Below the pieces are notes generated by a model that did no database searches, had not been told where the DNA came from, and worked only from the letters and a program-made list of their open reading frames with translations. DNA of 38,248 nt, taken from contig JAPLXO010000006.1 in assembly GCA_026396065.1 (NCBI GenBank), forward strand, positions 96,428 through 134,675, read 5' to 3'. The stretch comes from Candidatus Nomurabacteria bacterium (lineage in GTDB: Bacteria; Patescibacteriota; Minisyncoccia; Phycocordibacterales; UBA9973). How positions within the stretch are numbered: position 1 is the first letter of the stretch; every line of letters begins with the position of its first letter. Positions 9,144 through 19,031 of this stretch are shown one piece after another. Position numbers and translations under genes: made by a program.

Positions 9144-12100
9144 TTATTCTTCTGTTATAGGGTTAACTACTAGTTTTTTAAACCCTGTACCTGCTGGTAT
9201 AAGTCTACCGATAATTACATTTTCTTTCAAACCTCGTAGAGAATCTACTCCACCTTTTATAGCATTTTCAATCAACACACGATTTGTATTTTGGAATGAT
9301 GCAGCAGAAAGCCAACTCTTAGTACGTAGAGATACTTCGGTAATACCTAGGGCTATTATGTCAGCCTTGGCTGGAGATCCACCAGTTTTTTCAATTCTAA
9401 TATTTTCCTCCATTAATGCTGTATTTTCTACAACATCACCTGGAGAGAAATTAGTATCTCCTGCTTCTTTTATTCTTCGGCGAGAGAACATTTGACGAAT
9501 AATTATTTCTGTATGTTTTCTAGAAATAGAAGCACTTTGTAATTCATAAACTTTATTTATTTCTTGAATAATGTATTCTTCAGCTTGCTCTTTTGAACCA
9601 AATTTAAATATCTCAGCTATATCAGCAGAACCATCAGTAAGCAATTCACCTTTCTTTATTTTATCACCAACTTTCACAATTGGTAATCTTCTAAATGGTG
9701 CAAGATATTCTATTTCATTTGATTTTCCATCAGCTTTTGAATTTGAAAGAACTTTAATTAATTTTTCTTTTCCATCAACATCTTTTATTTCAATAACTTC
9801 TCCATCTGTTTGAGAAACAATCGCAGCATTTTTAGGAATTCTTCTTTCAAAAATTTCTTCAACACGAGGAAGACCGGCAGTAATATCAGTTTGTGCGACA
9901 CCTCCGGCATGGAATGTACGAAGAGTCAACTGTGTTCCTGGTTCACCAATGGCTTGTGCAGCGATAATACCAACAGCTTCACCAAGATCAACTAAGTGGT
10001 TACGTCCCAAATCAAGACCATAACATTGCTGACAAAGCCCATGAATAGTTTTACAAACAAGTGGTGAGCGGACAAAAACTTCTTTGACTCCCAACTTTTC
10101 AATAACTGTAGCTTCTTCTTTTGTTACCAAAAATCCTTTTTTGTATAGAACTTTTCCTTCATCATCTTTCAAATCACCAGCAAGTACACGTCCACGAATA
10201 TTTTTTGAAAGAGAAATTTCTATTCCACCAATATTTTCTTTTGAAACAATCTTACCTTCTTTTGTTCCACAATCTTCTTCAGTAATAACAACATCTTGTG
10301 CCACATCAACTAAACGACGTGTAAGGTATCCAGCTTTTGCAGTATTCAAGGCTGTGTCAGATGCTCCTTTACGAGCACCGTGAGTAGTAACGAAATATTC
10401 GATTGGTGAAAGACCTTCTTTGTAAGAAGGAATAATTGGGAAGTCTAAAGTCTTTCCTTGGTTATTTTGAATAAGACCTTTCATACCAGTCATCTGAATA
10501 AGAGAAGTGACTGTTCCTCTAGCTCCTGAAGTAAATAAATCATAAGTACTTCCATTTTTATCTAGAGTTCCTGGTAAAACTTTTTCAATTTCTTTTTTTA
10601 CATGTGTCCAGATTTCTATAATTTTTTGATATTTTTCTTCCTCAGAAAGCAAACCTTCGCTCCATTCTGAAACAACTTTTTCTTCTAATTTTCTTCCAGC
10701 TTCAACAATTTTTGATTTTTCGACTGGAGTTTGAACGTTGTCGATACCCCAAGTCGTACCAGAAATAGTTGCATATTTAAAACCGAAAGCTTTAATCTTA
10801 TCCAAAACTGGAGGAGTAGCATCTATTCCATAAGACATAATCAAATCATCAACAAGACCAGAAAGACGCTTTTGATTCATTTCTTCATTCACAAAAGCAA
10901 AATCACTTGGCAAAATACTATTGAAAAGAATTCTACCGACAGTAGTGTCGAAAAGATTTTCTCCAAATTTTGCATATCTTTTTGTATTTGTTCCTAATAC
11001 TTTTATTTTTGCACGGAGAGAAACTTCACCATACTCATATGCCATTACAGCACCATTTGGACTAGCAAAATGCTTACCTTCACCTTTTTCTCCGTCAACA
11101 TTTTTTGTCATCCAAAAAGCACCAAGAACCATATCTTTAGAAGGGTGCACGATAGGATCTCCGGTTTGTGGTTTCAATAAGTTTTTATTTGCAGCCATTA
11201 ATTCTTTTGCTTCCCATTGTGCTTCTTCAGAAAGTGGTACATATACAGCCATTTGGTCTCCATCGAAGTCAGCATTGAAAGCAGAACAAACAAGAGGATG
11301 AACTTGGAGGGCATTTCCTTCAATCAAAATAGGGTTGAAAGCTTGCATACCAAGACGGTGCAAAGTAGGAGCACGGTTCAAAAGAACATATTTACCTTGA
11401 ATAACTTCTTCAAGCATAGCCCAAACTTCTGGTACACCCTCTTCGATTAATTTATTTGCTCCACGAATGTTGAAAGCCATTTCAGCTTGTAATATTTTTG
11501 AAATAACGAATGGTCTAAATAATTCCAAAGCCATATGTTTTGGCAAACCACATTGGTTGAGTTTTAATTGAGGACCAACAACGATTACAGAACGTCCAGA
11601 ATAGTCAACACGCTTACCAAGAAGGTTTTGACGGAATAATCCTTGTTTTGATTTCAAGTTATCAGCTAAAGATTTTAATGCTCTTTTTTGTGACTGACTC
11701 ATAGCAGCGCTATCTCCTTGTTTTGCGATTGAGTTATCTATCAAAGCATCTACAGCTTCTTGAATAATTCTTTTTTCATTTCTAAGAATAACATCTGGAG
11801 CATTTATTTCTTTTAATTTCTTTAAACGATTGTTTCTGTTAATTACACGACGGTACAAATCGTTTAGGTCTGAAGTTGCGTGTCTTCCACCTTCAAGTGC
11901 AACCATTGGACGAAGAACAGGTGGAATCACAGGAATAACAGAAAGGAACATCCATTCAGGACGAGTATTTGAATAAAGCATTGCACGTATAAGAGAAAGT
12001 CTTTTTTGCAACTTTTCCTTTTCAGCGACACTTGCCTTTTCAATCATCTTTTCTGTATGCGCTTTTAATTTATTCAAATCAAGATTTTTGAAAATAGAAT

Positions 12101-12755
12101 AAATAGCTTCAGCACCAATATTCGCATCAAAACATGTTCCATATTTTAAAGAATAATGATGAAAAGAAATTTCATTTAAAACTTTTCCTTCATAAATTTC
12201 ACCAATTTCTTTTTTAGTTGTTGAAAGTAAATTCTTTAATTTTTCTTTTGTATCTTCATCTGCAGAATTTTTTACTTTTGCTTTATATTCTCTGTCCAAA
12301 CCTTCTAAAAGAGAAGTTTTTTCTTCTTCATGAACTTTTGTAATAATATAACCAGCAAAGTAAACAACTTTTTCTAAATCAGAAACAGTAACGTTTAAAA
12401 GAATACTCATTCTAGATGGAACACCACGTAGGAACCAAATGTGCGCTACTGGTGTAGCAAGTTCTATGTGACCCATACGTTCACGACGAACAATAGAACG
12501 AGTAACTTCGACTCCACATTTTTCACAGATAATATCTTTGTAACGAATTCGACGATATTTTCCACAGTAACATTCATAATCTTTTTCTGGACCGAAAATT
12601 CTCTCATCGAAAAGCCCACCTCTTTCAGAGCGACCAGTACGGTAGTTTATAGTTTCAGCTTTTGTTATTTCTCCATATGACCATTCTTTTATTTGCTCAG
12701 GAGAAGCAAGCTTTAGTGTAATGTAATCAAAATCTATTGTGTTTAATGTTTTCAT
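9144..12755 (-). CDS. rpoC: DNA-directed RNA polymerase subunit beta'
   Basis: [16 protein letters not shown] catalytic motif; [21 protein letters not shown] zinc site; [16 protein letters not shown]. Confidence 0.99.
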   Translation of the reverse strand: MKTLNTIDFDYITLKLASPEQIKEWSYGEITKAETINYRTGRSERGGLFDERIFGPEKDYECYCGKYRRIRYKDIICEKCGVEVTRSIVRRERMGHIELATPVAHIWFLRGVPSRMSILLNVTVSDLEKVVYFAGYIITKVHEEEKTSLLEGLDREYKAKVKNSADEDTKEKLKNLLSTTKKEIGEIYEGKVLNEISFHHYSLKYGTCFDANIGAEAIYSIFKNLDLNKLKAHTEKMIEKASVAEKEKLQKRLSLIRAMLYSNTRPEWMFLSVIPVIPPVLRPMVALEGGRHATSDLNDLYRRVINRNNRLKKLKEINAPDVILRNEKRIIQEAVDALIDNSIAKQGDSAAMSQSQKRALKSLADNLKSKQGLFRQNLLGKRVDYSGRSVIVVGPQLKLNQCGLPKHMALELFRPFVISKILQAEMAFNIRGANKLIEEGVPEVWAMLEEVIQGKYVLLNRAPTLHRLGMQAFNPILIEGNALQVHPLVCSAFNADFDGDQMAVYVPLSEEAQWEAKELMAANKNLLKPQTGDPIVHPSKDMVLGAFWMTKNVDGEKGEGKHFASPNGAVMAYEYGEVSLRAKIKVLGTNTKRYAKFGENLFDTTVGRILFNSILPSDFAFVNEEMNQKRLSGLVDDLIMSYGIDATPPVLDKIKAFGFKYATISGTTWGIDNVQTPVEKSKIVEAGRKLEEKVVSEWSEGLLSEEEKYQKIIEIWTHVKKEIEKVLPGTLDKNGSTYDLFTSGARGTVTSLIQMTGMKGLIQNNQGKTLDFPIIPSYKEGLSPIEYFVTTHGARKGASDTALNTAKAGYLTRRLVDVAQDVVITEEDCGTKEGKIVSKENIGGIEISLSKNIRGRVLAGDLKDDEGKVLYKKGFLVTKEEATVIEKLGVKEVFVRSPLVCKTIHGLCQQCYGLDLGRNHLVDLGEAVGIIAAQAIGEPGTQLTLRTFHAGGVAQTDITAGLPRVEEIFERRIPKNAAIVSQTDGEVIEIKDVDGKEKLIKVLSNSKADGKSNEIEYLAPFRRLPIVKVGDKIKKGELLTDGSADIAEIFKFGSKEQAEEYIIQEINKVYELQSASISRKHTEIIIRQMFSRRRIKEAGDTNFSPGDVVENTALMEENIRIEKTGGSPAKADIIALGITEVSLRTKSWLSAASFQNTNRVLIENAIKGGVDSLRGLKENVIIGRLIPAGTGFKKLVVNPITEE

Positions 12756-12806
12756 TTTATTATTTGATTTAGTAAAATCACGTCTTTGACGTAAAATTAA
12801 TTATTA

Positions 12807-15800
12807 TTAAGCAAGATCTCCGTCACTAGATTCTGAATATTTTTTCAAATTCACATCAAGAGCAAGTCCTCTTAGGTAATTCAACATGACATTGAATGAC
12901 GCTGGAGAATTTGGTTGCTTGATTGTTTCATTTTTAATAATAGAATCAAAAGTTGATGATCGACCAACTATATCGTCAGACTTAATCGTAAGCATTTCTC
13001 TAAGTGCATAAGCTGCACCGTAACCTTCCAAAGCCCAGACTTCCATTTCTCCGAATCTCTGACCTCCACCTTGAGCTTTACCTCCGAGTGGTTGCTGTGT
13101 AATGAGACTGTAGGGACCAATTGAACGCATATGAATCTTGTCTTCAACCATATGGTGAAGTTTCAACATATACATATAACCAACAGCGATATTTTGTTCA
13201 AAAGCTTCTCCTGTTCGTCCATCAAATAATTTCATCTTTCCATCTTCAGGTAATCCAGCTTTGACTAATTCTTCTTTTACTTCTTCATGTTTTGCTCCGA
13301 GAAAAGGAGGAACTACAGCTTGGTAACCTAGTGTATGAGCAGCCATACCCATATGCATTTCCAAAATCTGTCCCAAGTTCATACGAGAAGGAACACCAAG
13401 TGGTGTCAAAATTATATCTATAGGTGTTCCATCTGCCATATATGGCATATCTTCTTCTGGAAGAACAGTGGAAATAACACCTTTGTTTCCATGGCGTCCT
13501 GCGAGTTTATCTCCGACAGAAATATTTCTAATTTGTGCAACTTCAATAACTATTTTCTTAATGATTCCAGATTCCAAAGAGTGGCCTAAATCTCGTGAGA
13601 AAATTTTCACACCAATAATACGTCCACGCTTTCCGTGCTCCATACGAAGTGATGTATCTTTTACATCACGAGCTTTTTCAGCAAAGATAGAACGTAATAA
13701 TCTTTCTTCTGGTGTAAGTTCTGTTTCTCCTTTTGGAGTAATTTTACCAACCAAAATATCATTCTCTCTAACCTCTGCACCGATACGTACTATACCGTCT
13801 TCATCAAGATCTTTTAATTTCAATTCTCCTACGTTTGGAATATCACGTGTAGTAATCTCGGGTCCAAGTTTTGTATCACGAACAGTACAAATAAATTCTT
13901 CAACATAAACAGAAGTGAATACACTTTTCTTTACCAATCTTTCAGAAATAATAATCGCGTCTTCGTAATTTAATCCATTCCAAGACATGAAGGCCATTAA
14001 AATATTTTGCCCAAGAGCAATTTGTCCTCCAACTGTACTTGAAGTATCAGCCAACACATCATGTCTTTTTATTTTATCTCCTACATTTACAATTGGTCGC
14101 TGATGAAAAACGGAGAAATTGTTGTTTCTAAGGAAATTTACAAGAACATAAGTCTTATCTTTATCATCTTTATTTGTTATTGTAATTTTTTTAGCATCAA
14201 CATATTTTACAACTCCATCTTCTTCTGCAATTACAAGTCTTCCAGAATCACGTGCTGCATTTTCTTCCATACCAGTAGAAACCAAAGGTGCTTCTGGGGC
14301 AACACAAGGAACAGCTTGTTTCTGCATATTACTTCCCATGAGTGCACGGTTTGCATCATTGTGTTCTAGAAAAGGAATCATGGAAGTAGCAATAGAAAAA
14401 GCTTGGTTTGTAGCAACATCAATAAAATCTACTTCATTTTTACCAATCAAACCAGGTGAAGTTTTTACACGAGCTTCAACTTTTTCAGCTGTAATTTTTC
14501 CTTCTTCATCATAAGGAATACCAGCATGAGCAATGTTGTATTTTTCTTCTTCTAATGCATTTAAATATTTTACTTCACCGGTAATTTTTCCATTTTTTAC
14601 TTTGATATAAGGAGTTTCAATAATACCAAAATCATTTATTTTAGCATAAGTGGCCAAGTGTAAAATTAAACCAATGTTTGGACCTTCAGGTGTGTGAATA
14701 GGACAAACACGGCCATAGTGAGAAGGATGCACGTCACGAACTTCAAGACCTGCACGTTCACGAGTAAGACCGCCGGGCCCAAGAGCTGAAAGAGTACGTA
14801 AGTGTTCAACTTCATAAAGTACATTTTCTTGCGCCATAAATTGTGAAAGCTGGTTTGTAGTGAAAAATTCTTTAATACGAGCTTGGAGTGGGCGTTGGTT
14901 TATGATTTGAATTGGCATAGCCATATCTACATCTATAGTAGACATTCTATCTTGAATATTTCTCTTGATTTGCATTATACCTGTGCGGATTTTTTGTTGA
15001 AGCATTTCTCCAACGAAACGTACACGGCGTTGACCCAAATGATCTATATCATCGGCCTTTGCACCAAAAGTATTATTTAAATCAACAATATTTTCTAAAA
15101 TAGTTACTAAATCTTCTTTAGAAATTATTCGTCTTTTCATTTCTTCTTCACCCATATCTTTACCAAAACGATCATTGAAACGAAAACGTCCTACTGGGGA
15201 AAGATCGTAGCGTTCTGCTGTAAATATAGAAGTGATAAATTCTTTTGCATTGTCTGCAGTAGCCATATCACCATCACGAAGACGCTTATATATCTCAACA
15301 TAAGAATCTCCTAATGTTTTTGCTGTATCTTTTGCAAGGGATGCTTTGATAGCTTCTTCATGAATTCCAGTTTTTGAAAGAGCTTTTATTATTTCTTCGT
15401 CTGTATGATAACCCATCACACGTAAAAGAGTAGCGACAGAGAATTTTCGTTTTTTATCTATACGCACATAGATAGCTCCGTCAGCTTCTGATTCGATTTC
15501 AATCCATACTCCACGAGCAGGAATTATTTTTGCTCCAAAAAATCTTTTTCCTTTACTTTCAGATTCTGTAAAAAATACTCCGAAACTTCTTGCAAGCTGT
15601 GGAACTACGACACGCTCTACTCCATTGATTATAAAAGTTCCATGTGCAGTCATTAAAGGAAGTTCAGACATAAAAATTTCTTGCTCTTTAATAGTACCAA
15701 GAACTTTGTTTGTTAGTTTTACACGCGCCTTTAAGAGCCCTTCATATGAGAGCTTGTTTATCTTTGCTGTATGTTCATCGCACTTTGGCTCACCTAGAGA

Positions 15801-15998
15801 AAATGATGTAAACTCGAGTTGGAATTTTTTTCCAGAATAATCTAGAATTGGAGAAAATTCTTTAAAAACTTCTCCTATTCCTTTTTCGACTAACCATTTA
15901 AAACTTTTTACTTGGGTTTCTATCAAATTTGGAAACGGTATCAAAGGTTTTTTAAACCTTGAGAAATGCTTCTTTGGGAGCTTTGTTTGCGTGCGCAT
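12807..15998 (-). CDS. rpoB: DNA-directed RNA polymerase subunit beta
   Basis: HYGRVCPIHTPEGPNIGLI; GRHGNKGVIS; PLGGKAQGGGQRFGEMEVWALEGYGAA. Confidence 0.99.
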   Translation of the reverse strand: MRTQTKLPKKHFSRFKKPLIPFPNLIETQVKSFKWLVEKGIGEVFKEFSPILDYSGKKFQLEFTSFSLGEPKCDEHTAKINKLSYEGLLKARVKLTNKVLGTIKEQEIFMSELPLMTAHGTFIINGVERVVVPQLARSFGVFFTESESKGKRFFGAKIIPARGVWIEIESEADGAIYVRIDKKRKFSVATLLRVMGYHTDEEIIKALSKTGIHEEAIKASLAKDTAKTLGDSYVEIYKRLRDGDMATADNAKEFITSIFTAERYDLSPVGRFRFNDRFGKDMGEEEMKRRIISKEDLVTILENIVDLNNTFGAKADDIDHLGQRRVRFVGEMLQQKIRTGIMQIKRNIQDRMSTIDVDMAMPIQIINQRPLQARIKEFFTTNQLSQFMAQENVLYEVEHLRTLSALGPGGLTRERAGLEVRDVHPSHYGRVCPIHTPEGPNIGLILHLATYAKINDFGIIETPYIKVKNGKITGEVKYLNALEEEKYNIAHAGIPYDEEGKITAEKVEARVKTSPGLIGKNEVDFIDVATNQAFSIATSMIPFLEHNDANRALMGSNMQKQAVPCVAPEAPLVSTGMEENAARDSGRLVIAEEDGVVKYVDAKKITITNKDDKDKTYVLVNFLRNNNFSVFHQRPIVNVGDKIKRHDVLADTSSTVGGQIALGQNILMAFMSWNGLNYEDAIIISERLVKKSVFTSVYVEEFICTVRDTKLGPEITTRDIPNVGELKLKDLDEDGIVRIGAEVRENDILVGKITPKGETELTPEERLLRSIFAEKARDVKDTSLRMEHGKRGRIIGVKIFSRDLGHSLESGIIKKIVIEVAQIRNISVGDKLAGRHGNKGVISTVLPEEDMPYMADGTPIDIILTPLGVPSRMNLGQILEMHMGMAAHTLGYQAVVPPFLGAKHEEVKEELVKAGLPEDGKMKLFDGRTGEAFEQNIAVGYMYMLKLHHMVEDKIHMRSIGPYSLITQQPLGGKAQGGGQRFGEMEVWALEGYGAAYALREMLTIKSDDIVGRSSTFDSIIKNETIKQPNSPASFNVMLNYLRGLALDVNLKKYSESSDGDLA

Positions 15999-16194
15999 AT
16001 TTATAATGGCCCTAGCTAAACGTAAAAAAAGTAAGGGAAAGAGCAGAAAAGCTCTTTTGTAACCTTTAAACTATTTAATTCGGACGTATGGGTTAAATTA
16101 CTAAACTAATAATAAAAGAAAACCATTAGAATTCATCCGAAACTCAATCTATCTAATATGTACCCTATACTACTCAAATTCAGAAATAAGTCAA
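15999..16194 (-). promoter_or_regulatory. rpoB promoter and long structured-looking leader
   Basis: Minus strand TTGACT(16189-16194)-16 bp-TAGTAT(16167-16172), then about 160 nt non-coding with AAAGAGC-TTTTCT-GCTCTTT hairpin (16038-16057). Confidence 0.45.
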
Positions 16195-16213
16195 ATTTTA
16201 TTGGGGAAATCAA

Positions 16214-16867
16214 TTACTTCTTACTAGAATTTTTCCACTCTTCAATAAGTTTGTGGTTGCCTGAAAGTAGCACTTTTGGAACTTTGTAATTCTTATTCTT
16301 GTATTTTAAAATTTCTGGACGAGTGTAGACTATACTACTCGATACTCGTTCTTCTTCGAGTGATTCGTACTTGCCGAGGACTCCGGAAATTTGGCGAGAG
16401 ATAGAATCGAGCAATACCATCGCTGGTAATTCCCCTCCTGTGAGCACATAATCCCCGATTGAAATATCGTCCGCTTTAAATATTTTCTTCACGCGCGCAT
16501 CGATGCCTTCGTATCGTCCAGAAATTAAAATAATATCTGTATATTTTTTCGCAGAATTTTTTGCATACATTGTGTCGAACTTTTTTCCTGATGGAGAAAA
16601 ATTAATTATTTTTGTTTTAGCTTTTTTATTTTTTGAAATAACTTTCAAAGCTTTTTCAATACATTTTATAAATACTTCTGGTCGAAGCACCATCCCCGGC
16701 CCGCCACCATACGGCCGGCCATCTACGCGCTCTTTTGGTTTGCAATATGAGAGTGGATTATAGAAAAGCACTTTAATCTTCTTCGCCTCTATCGCCCGCC
16801 CAATAATAGACTCTTTTAGATAAGAATCAAAAGCCTCGGGAAAAATTGTAATTATATGAAAACGCAT
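16214..16867 (-). CDS. trmD: tRNA (guanine-N1)-methyltransferase TrmD
   Basis: MRFHIITIFPEAFDSYL; RPYGGGPGMVLRPE; ISGRYEGIDAR; SIGDYVLTGGELPAMV. Start refined from 16885 to ATG 16867. Confidence 0.97.
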   Translation of the reverse strand: MRFHIITIFPEAFDSYLKESIIGRAIEAKKIKVLFYNPLSYCKPKERVDGRPYGGGPGMVLRPEVFIKCIEKALKVISKNKKAKTKIINFSPSGKKFDTMYAKNSAKKYTDIILISGRYEGIDARVKKIFKADDISIGDYVLTGGELPAMVLLDSISRQISGVLGKYESLEEERVSSSIVYTRPEILKYKNKNYKVPKVLLSGNHKLIEEWKNSSKK

Positions 16868-16873
16868 AAGATT

Positions 16874-16902
16874 ACTATAGACCACTGTAGATTTAATTGC
16901 AA
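16874..16902 (-). promoter_or_regulatory. trmD promoter
   Basis: Minus strand TTGCAA-17 bp-TATAGT, then 6 nt, then ATG. Confidence 0.7.
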
Positions 16903-16927
16903 AAAAACCGCCATAAGCGGTTTTTTT
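16901..16927. terminator. Terminator between KH-protein gene and trmD
   Basis: AAAAAAACCGC-CATAA-GCGGTTTTTTT (11-bp stem). Confidence 0.8.
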
Positions 16928-16941
16928 GAATTATTTATTTT

Positions 16942-17268
16942 TTATATTCCTTTGAGGTCTTCCATTGCTTGGTCCACAGTCTTCATTGAAGGACTTGAAG
17001 ACATTGGCGCTGGACGAGTAGAACCTTCAGGTTCGTTAATTTTCAAATTTACGCGAGCGTTGTTTTTCATACCGATGACTCTCAATAGAGTTCTTAGAGC
17101 TTTCGCTGTATTTCCCATTCTTCCGATAAGTTTACCCATATCAGCTGGATTTACAGTTAAAGTTATTAATACACCCATTTCGTCTACGTTACGTTCGATT
17201 TTTACATCGTTCGGATTGTCGACTAAAGCCTTTACTACATATTCTAGAAATATCTTATCTGCGTCCAT
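16942..17268 (-). CDS. KH-domain RNA-binding protein (KhpA-like)
   Basis: DADKIFLEYVVKALVDNPNDVKIE... PADMGKLIGRMGNTAKALRTLLRVIG; encoded between rpsP and trmD. Confidence 0.9.
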   Translation of the reverse strand: MDADKIFLEYVVKALVDNPNDVKIERNVDEMGVLITLTVNPADMGKLIGRMGNTAKALRTLLRVIGMKNNARVNLKINEPEGSTRPAPMSSSPSMKTVDQAMEDLKGI

Positions 17269-17357
17269 AATTATTAATCAAAATTTTTAATGAAATAGCT
17301 CCCTCGACTAAAAGGAACCAATACAACAATTATATCTAAACTAGTTTTTATTGCAAA

Positions 17358-17666
17358 CTATTTCTTTGCTTTAAGCTCCTTTCTTTTTAGAGTAGGTTTT
17401 TTCTTAGGAAGAACGTTCTTTTTCTTGCCTTCTATAGCTTTATTATGAACCAAGAAATTGTGCATTGTATCTGATGCTTGAGCGCCTTTTGAAAGCCAGT
17501 GTTTAATACGGTCAACTTCGAAATTTACAAGTCCAGCTTTTGGATTGTAAGTACCGAGAATTTCCAAGAACTTTCCACTCTTTGTACTGTTCTTTGAATC
17601 AGTCAAAACTGCCCGAAATGCTGGGTCGTTCTTTCTTCCTATCCTTTGTAATCTTATTTTTAACAT
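17358..17666 (-). CDS. rpsP: 30S ribosomal protein S16
   Basis: MLKIRLQRIGRKNDPAFRAVLTDSKNSTKSGKFLEILGTYNP. Start refined from 17678. Confidence 0.97.
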   Translation of the reverse strand: MLKIRLQRIGRKNDPAFRAVLTDSKNSTKSGKFLEILGTYNPKAGLVNFEVDRIKHWLSKGAQASDTMHNFLVHNKAIEGKKKNVLPKKKPTLKRKELKAKK

Positions 17667-17706
17667 ATCAAAGAGCATAGCAGAGATTTAGAAAAAAGGC
17701 AAATTT

Positions 17707-17741
17707 AAAAGGGTAAAGTTTTTTAATGGCTTTACCCTTTT
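17707..17741 (-). terminator. Terminator downstream of ilvE-like gene
   Basis: AAAAGGGTAAAG-N11-CTTTACCCTTTT (12-bp stem). Confidence 0.75.
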
Positions 17742-17763
17742 TGTATTCGTACAAATTACAGAA

Positions 17764-18801
17764 CTACAATGACTCTGTAAATTTGTACGTAGTGTATTCA
17801 ATATGAGAACTACCCGCATAAATTGAATTGATGATGTCCAACAGTTTGTATAAAATACTGTCTTTTGAATACTTAGGCAAGTTATATTCCTTGCCTTTAT
17901 AACTGATTGCTGAAAAAGGAACTATGGTAGATGCAGTTCCAGTTCCAAACAATTCTGTAATGCTTCCATTGTTGATTCCGGAAATGAAATCGTCAATAGA
18001 AACATCGCATTCATTTACCTGATAGTTTGCCACCTCTAAAATGGTTTCTCGTGTAATACCACGAAGCACTGTGCCTCTGCCTAAATGTGGAGTACGGATC
18101 TCCTGATTTTTAACGAAAAACATATTCATTCCGTTAAACTCCTCAACATACTGATGAGAAATTCCATCGGTCCACAAAACATGTTTGTAACCTTTTTCTC
18201 TTGCATTTTTGGTTGCTAGTGCGCAAGCAGCATAATTACCTGATGTTTTAGCAGTAGCTACTCCTCCCATAGAAGCACGACTCATTTCTGTTTCAACTAT
18301 GCATTTAACATCCGCAAAAGGGTTTGTAGTTAAAGAGGCTGTAGTTATTATGAAGTAGCATTCGTTACATGCATAAGGACCAAAGCTATTTGTTGAATTA
18401 AAAATAACTGGGCGAATATACAACCCTTGTCCATTTTCTGAATCAACTTCATAACCACCCTTAATAATCAATTCTTCTAATGCATAAAAGAAAAGTTTGG
18501 CCGGAAGTGTTGGCAAACTCATTCTCTCTGCAGAAAGATTTAATCTTAAGAAATGATCCTCTGCACGAAATACTCGCATAAATCCTGCGCTATCTTCGTG
18601 AGCTTTCATTCCCTCAAAAACACTACCGCCATAGTGTATGGCATTCGCGTTTGAAAGTACTTTTGGTAAATCATCGATATTTACCACTCTTGGCTCTGAC
18701 CAGCCACTTTTGTCAGTCCATTTTGCAAACACTGCAAATGGAGTAAACAGTCCAAAACCTACTTTAACTTCAGTTGTTGGATTAAAAATTGGTTTATACA
18801 T
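17764..18801 (-). CDS. ilvE: Branched-chain amino acid aminotransferase (class IV)
   Basis: IHYGGSVFEGMKAHE; RPVIFNSTNSFG; KTSGNYAACALATKNAREKGYKHVLWTDG; EEFNGMNMFFV; ELFGTGTASTIVP. Confidence 0.93.
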   Translation of the reverse strand: MYKPIFNPTTEVKVGFGLFTPFAVFAKWTDKSGWSEPRVVNIDDLPKVLSNANAIHYGGSVFEGMKAHEDSAGFMRVFRAEDHFLRLNLSAERMSLPTLPAKLFFYALEELIIKGGYEVDSENGQGLYIRPVIFNSTNSFGPYACNECYFIITTASLTTNPFADVKCIVETEMSRASMGGVATAKTSGNYAACALATKNAREKGYKHVLWTDGISHQYVEEFNGMNMFFVKNQEIRTPHLGRGTVLRGITRETILEVANYQVNECDVSIDDFISGINNGSITELFGTGTASTIVPFSAISYKGKEYNLPKYSKDSILYKLLDIINSIYAGSSHIEYTTYKFTESL

Positions 18802-18851
18802 CTATTTATTTATAATTTTATTTTACCTACATTTTTAGGGCGTTCGGCATT

Positions 18852-18902
18852 TCCCTTATTTACTAAACTAACTAAAATTTAATGAGCTTAGTAAATAAGG
18901 GA
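18852..18902. repeat. 15-bp perfect inverted repeat in divergent intergenic region
   Basis: TCCCTTATTTACTAA (18852-18866) and TTAGTAAATAAGGGA (18888-18902), 21-nt spacer, no T tract. Confidence 0.85.
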
Positions 18903-19031
18903 CAAAAATAAAAATTTTTCAAGGAAAAAACTAAATTCAAGTTAACATATTAACTCAGGTTTGTCAAAAATAACGTATTTACTGAAATTTAATTATTTCG
19001 GTGCTTTTTGTTTTTATGCTATATTTTATAT

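Noticed and set aside
9136-15840. Numerous antisense ORFs over rpoC and rpoB (e.g. 9136..9495, 10921..11301, 13468..13908)
   Set aside because: Fully overlapped by strongly conserved genes on the opposite strand; translations look like codon-bias shadows.
18852-18902. Inverted repeat as a rho-independent terminator
   Set aside because: 21-nt loop, no U tract on either strand, and located upstream of two divergent genes.
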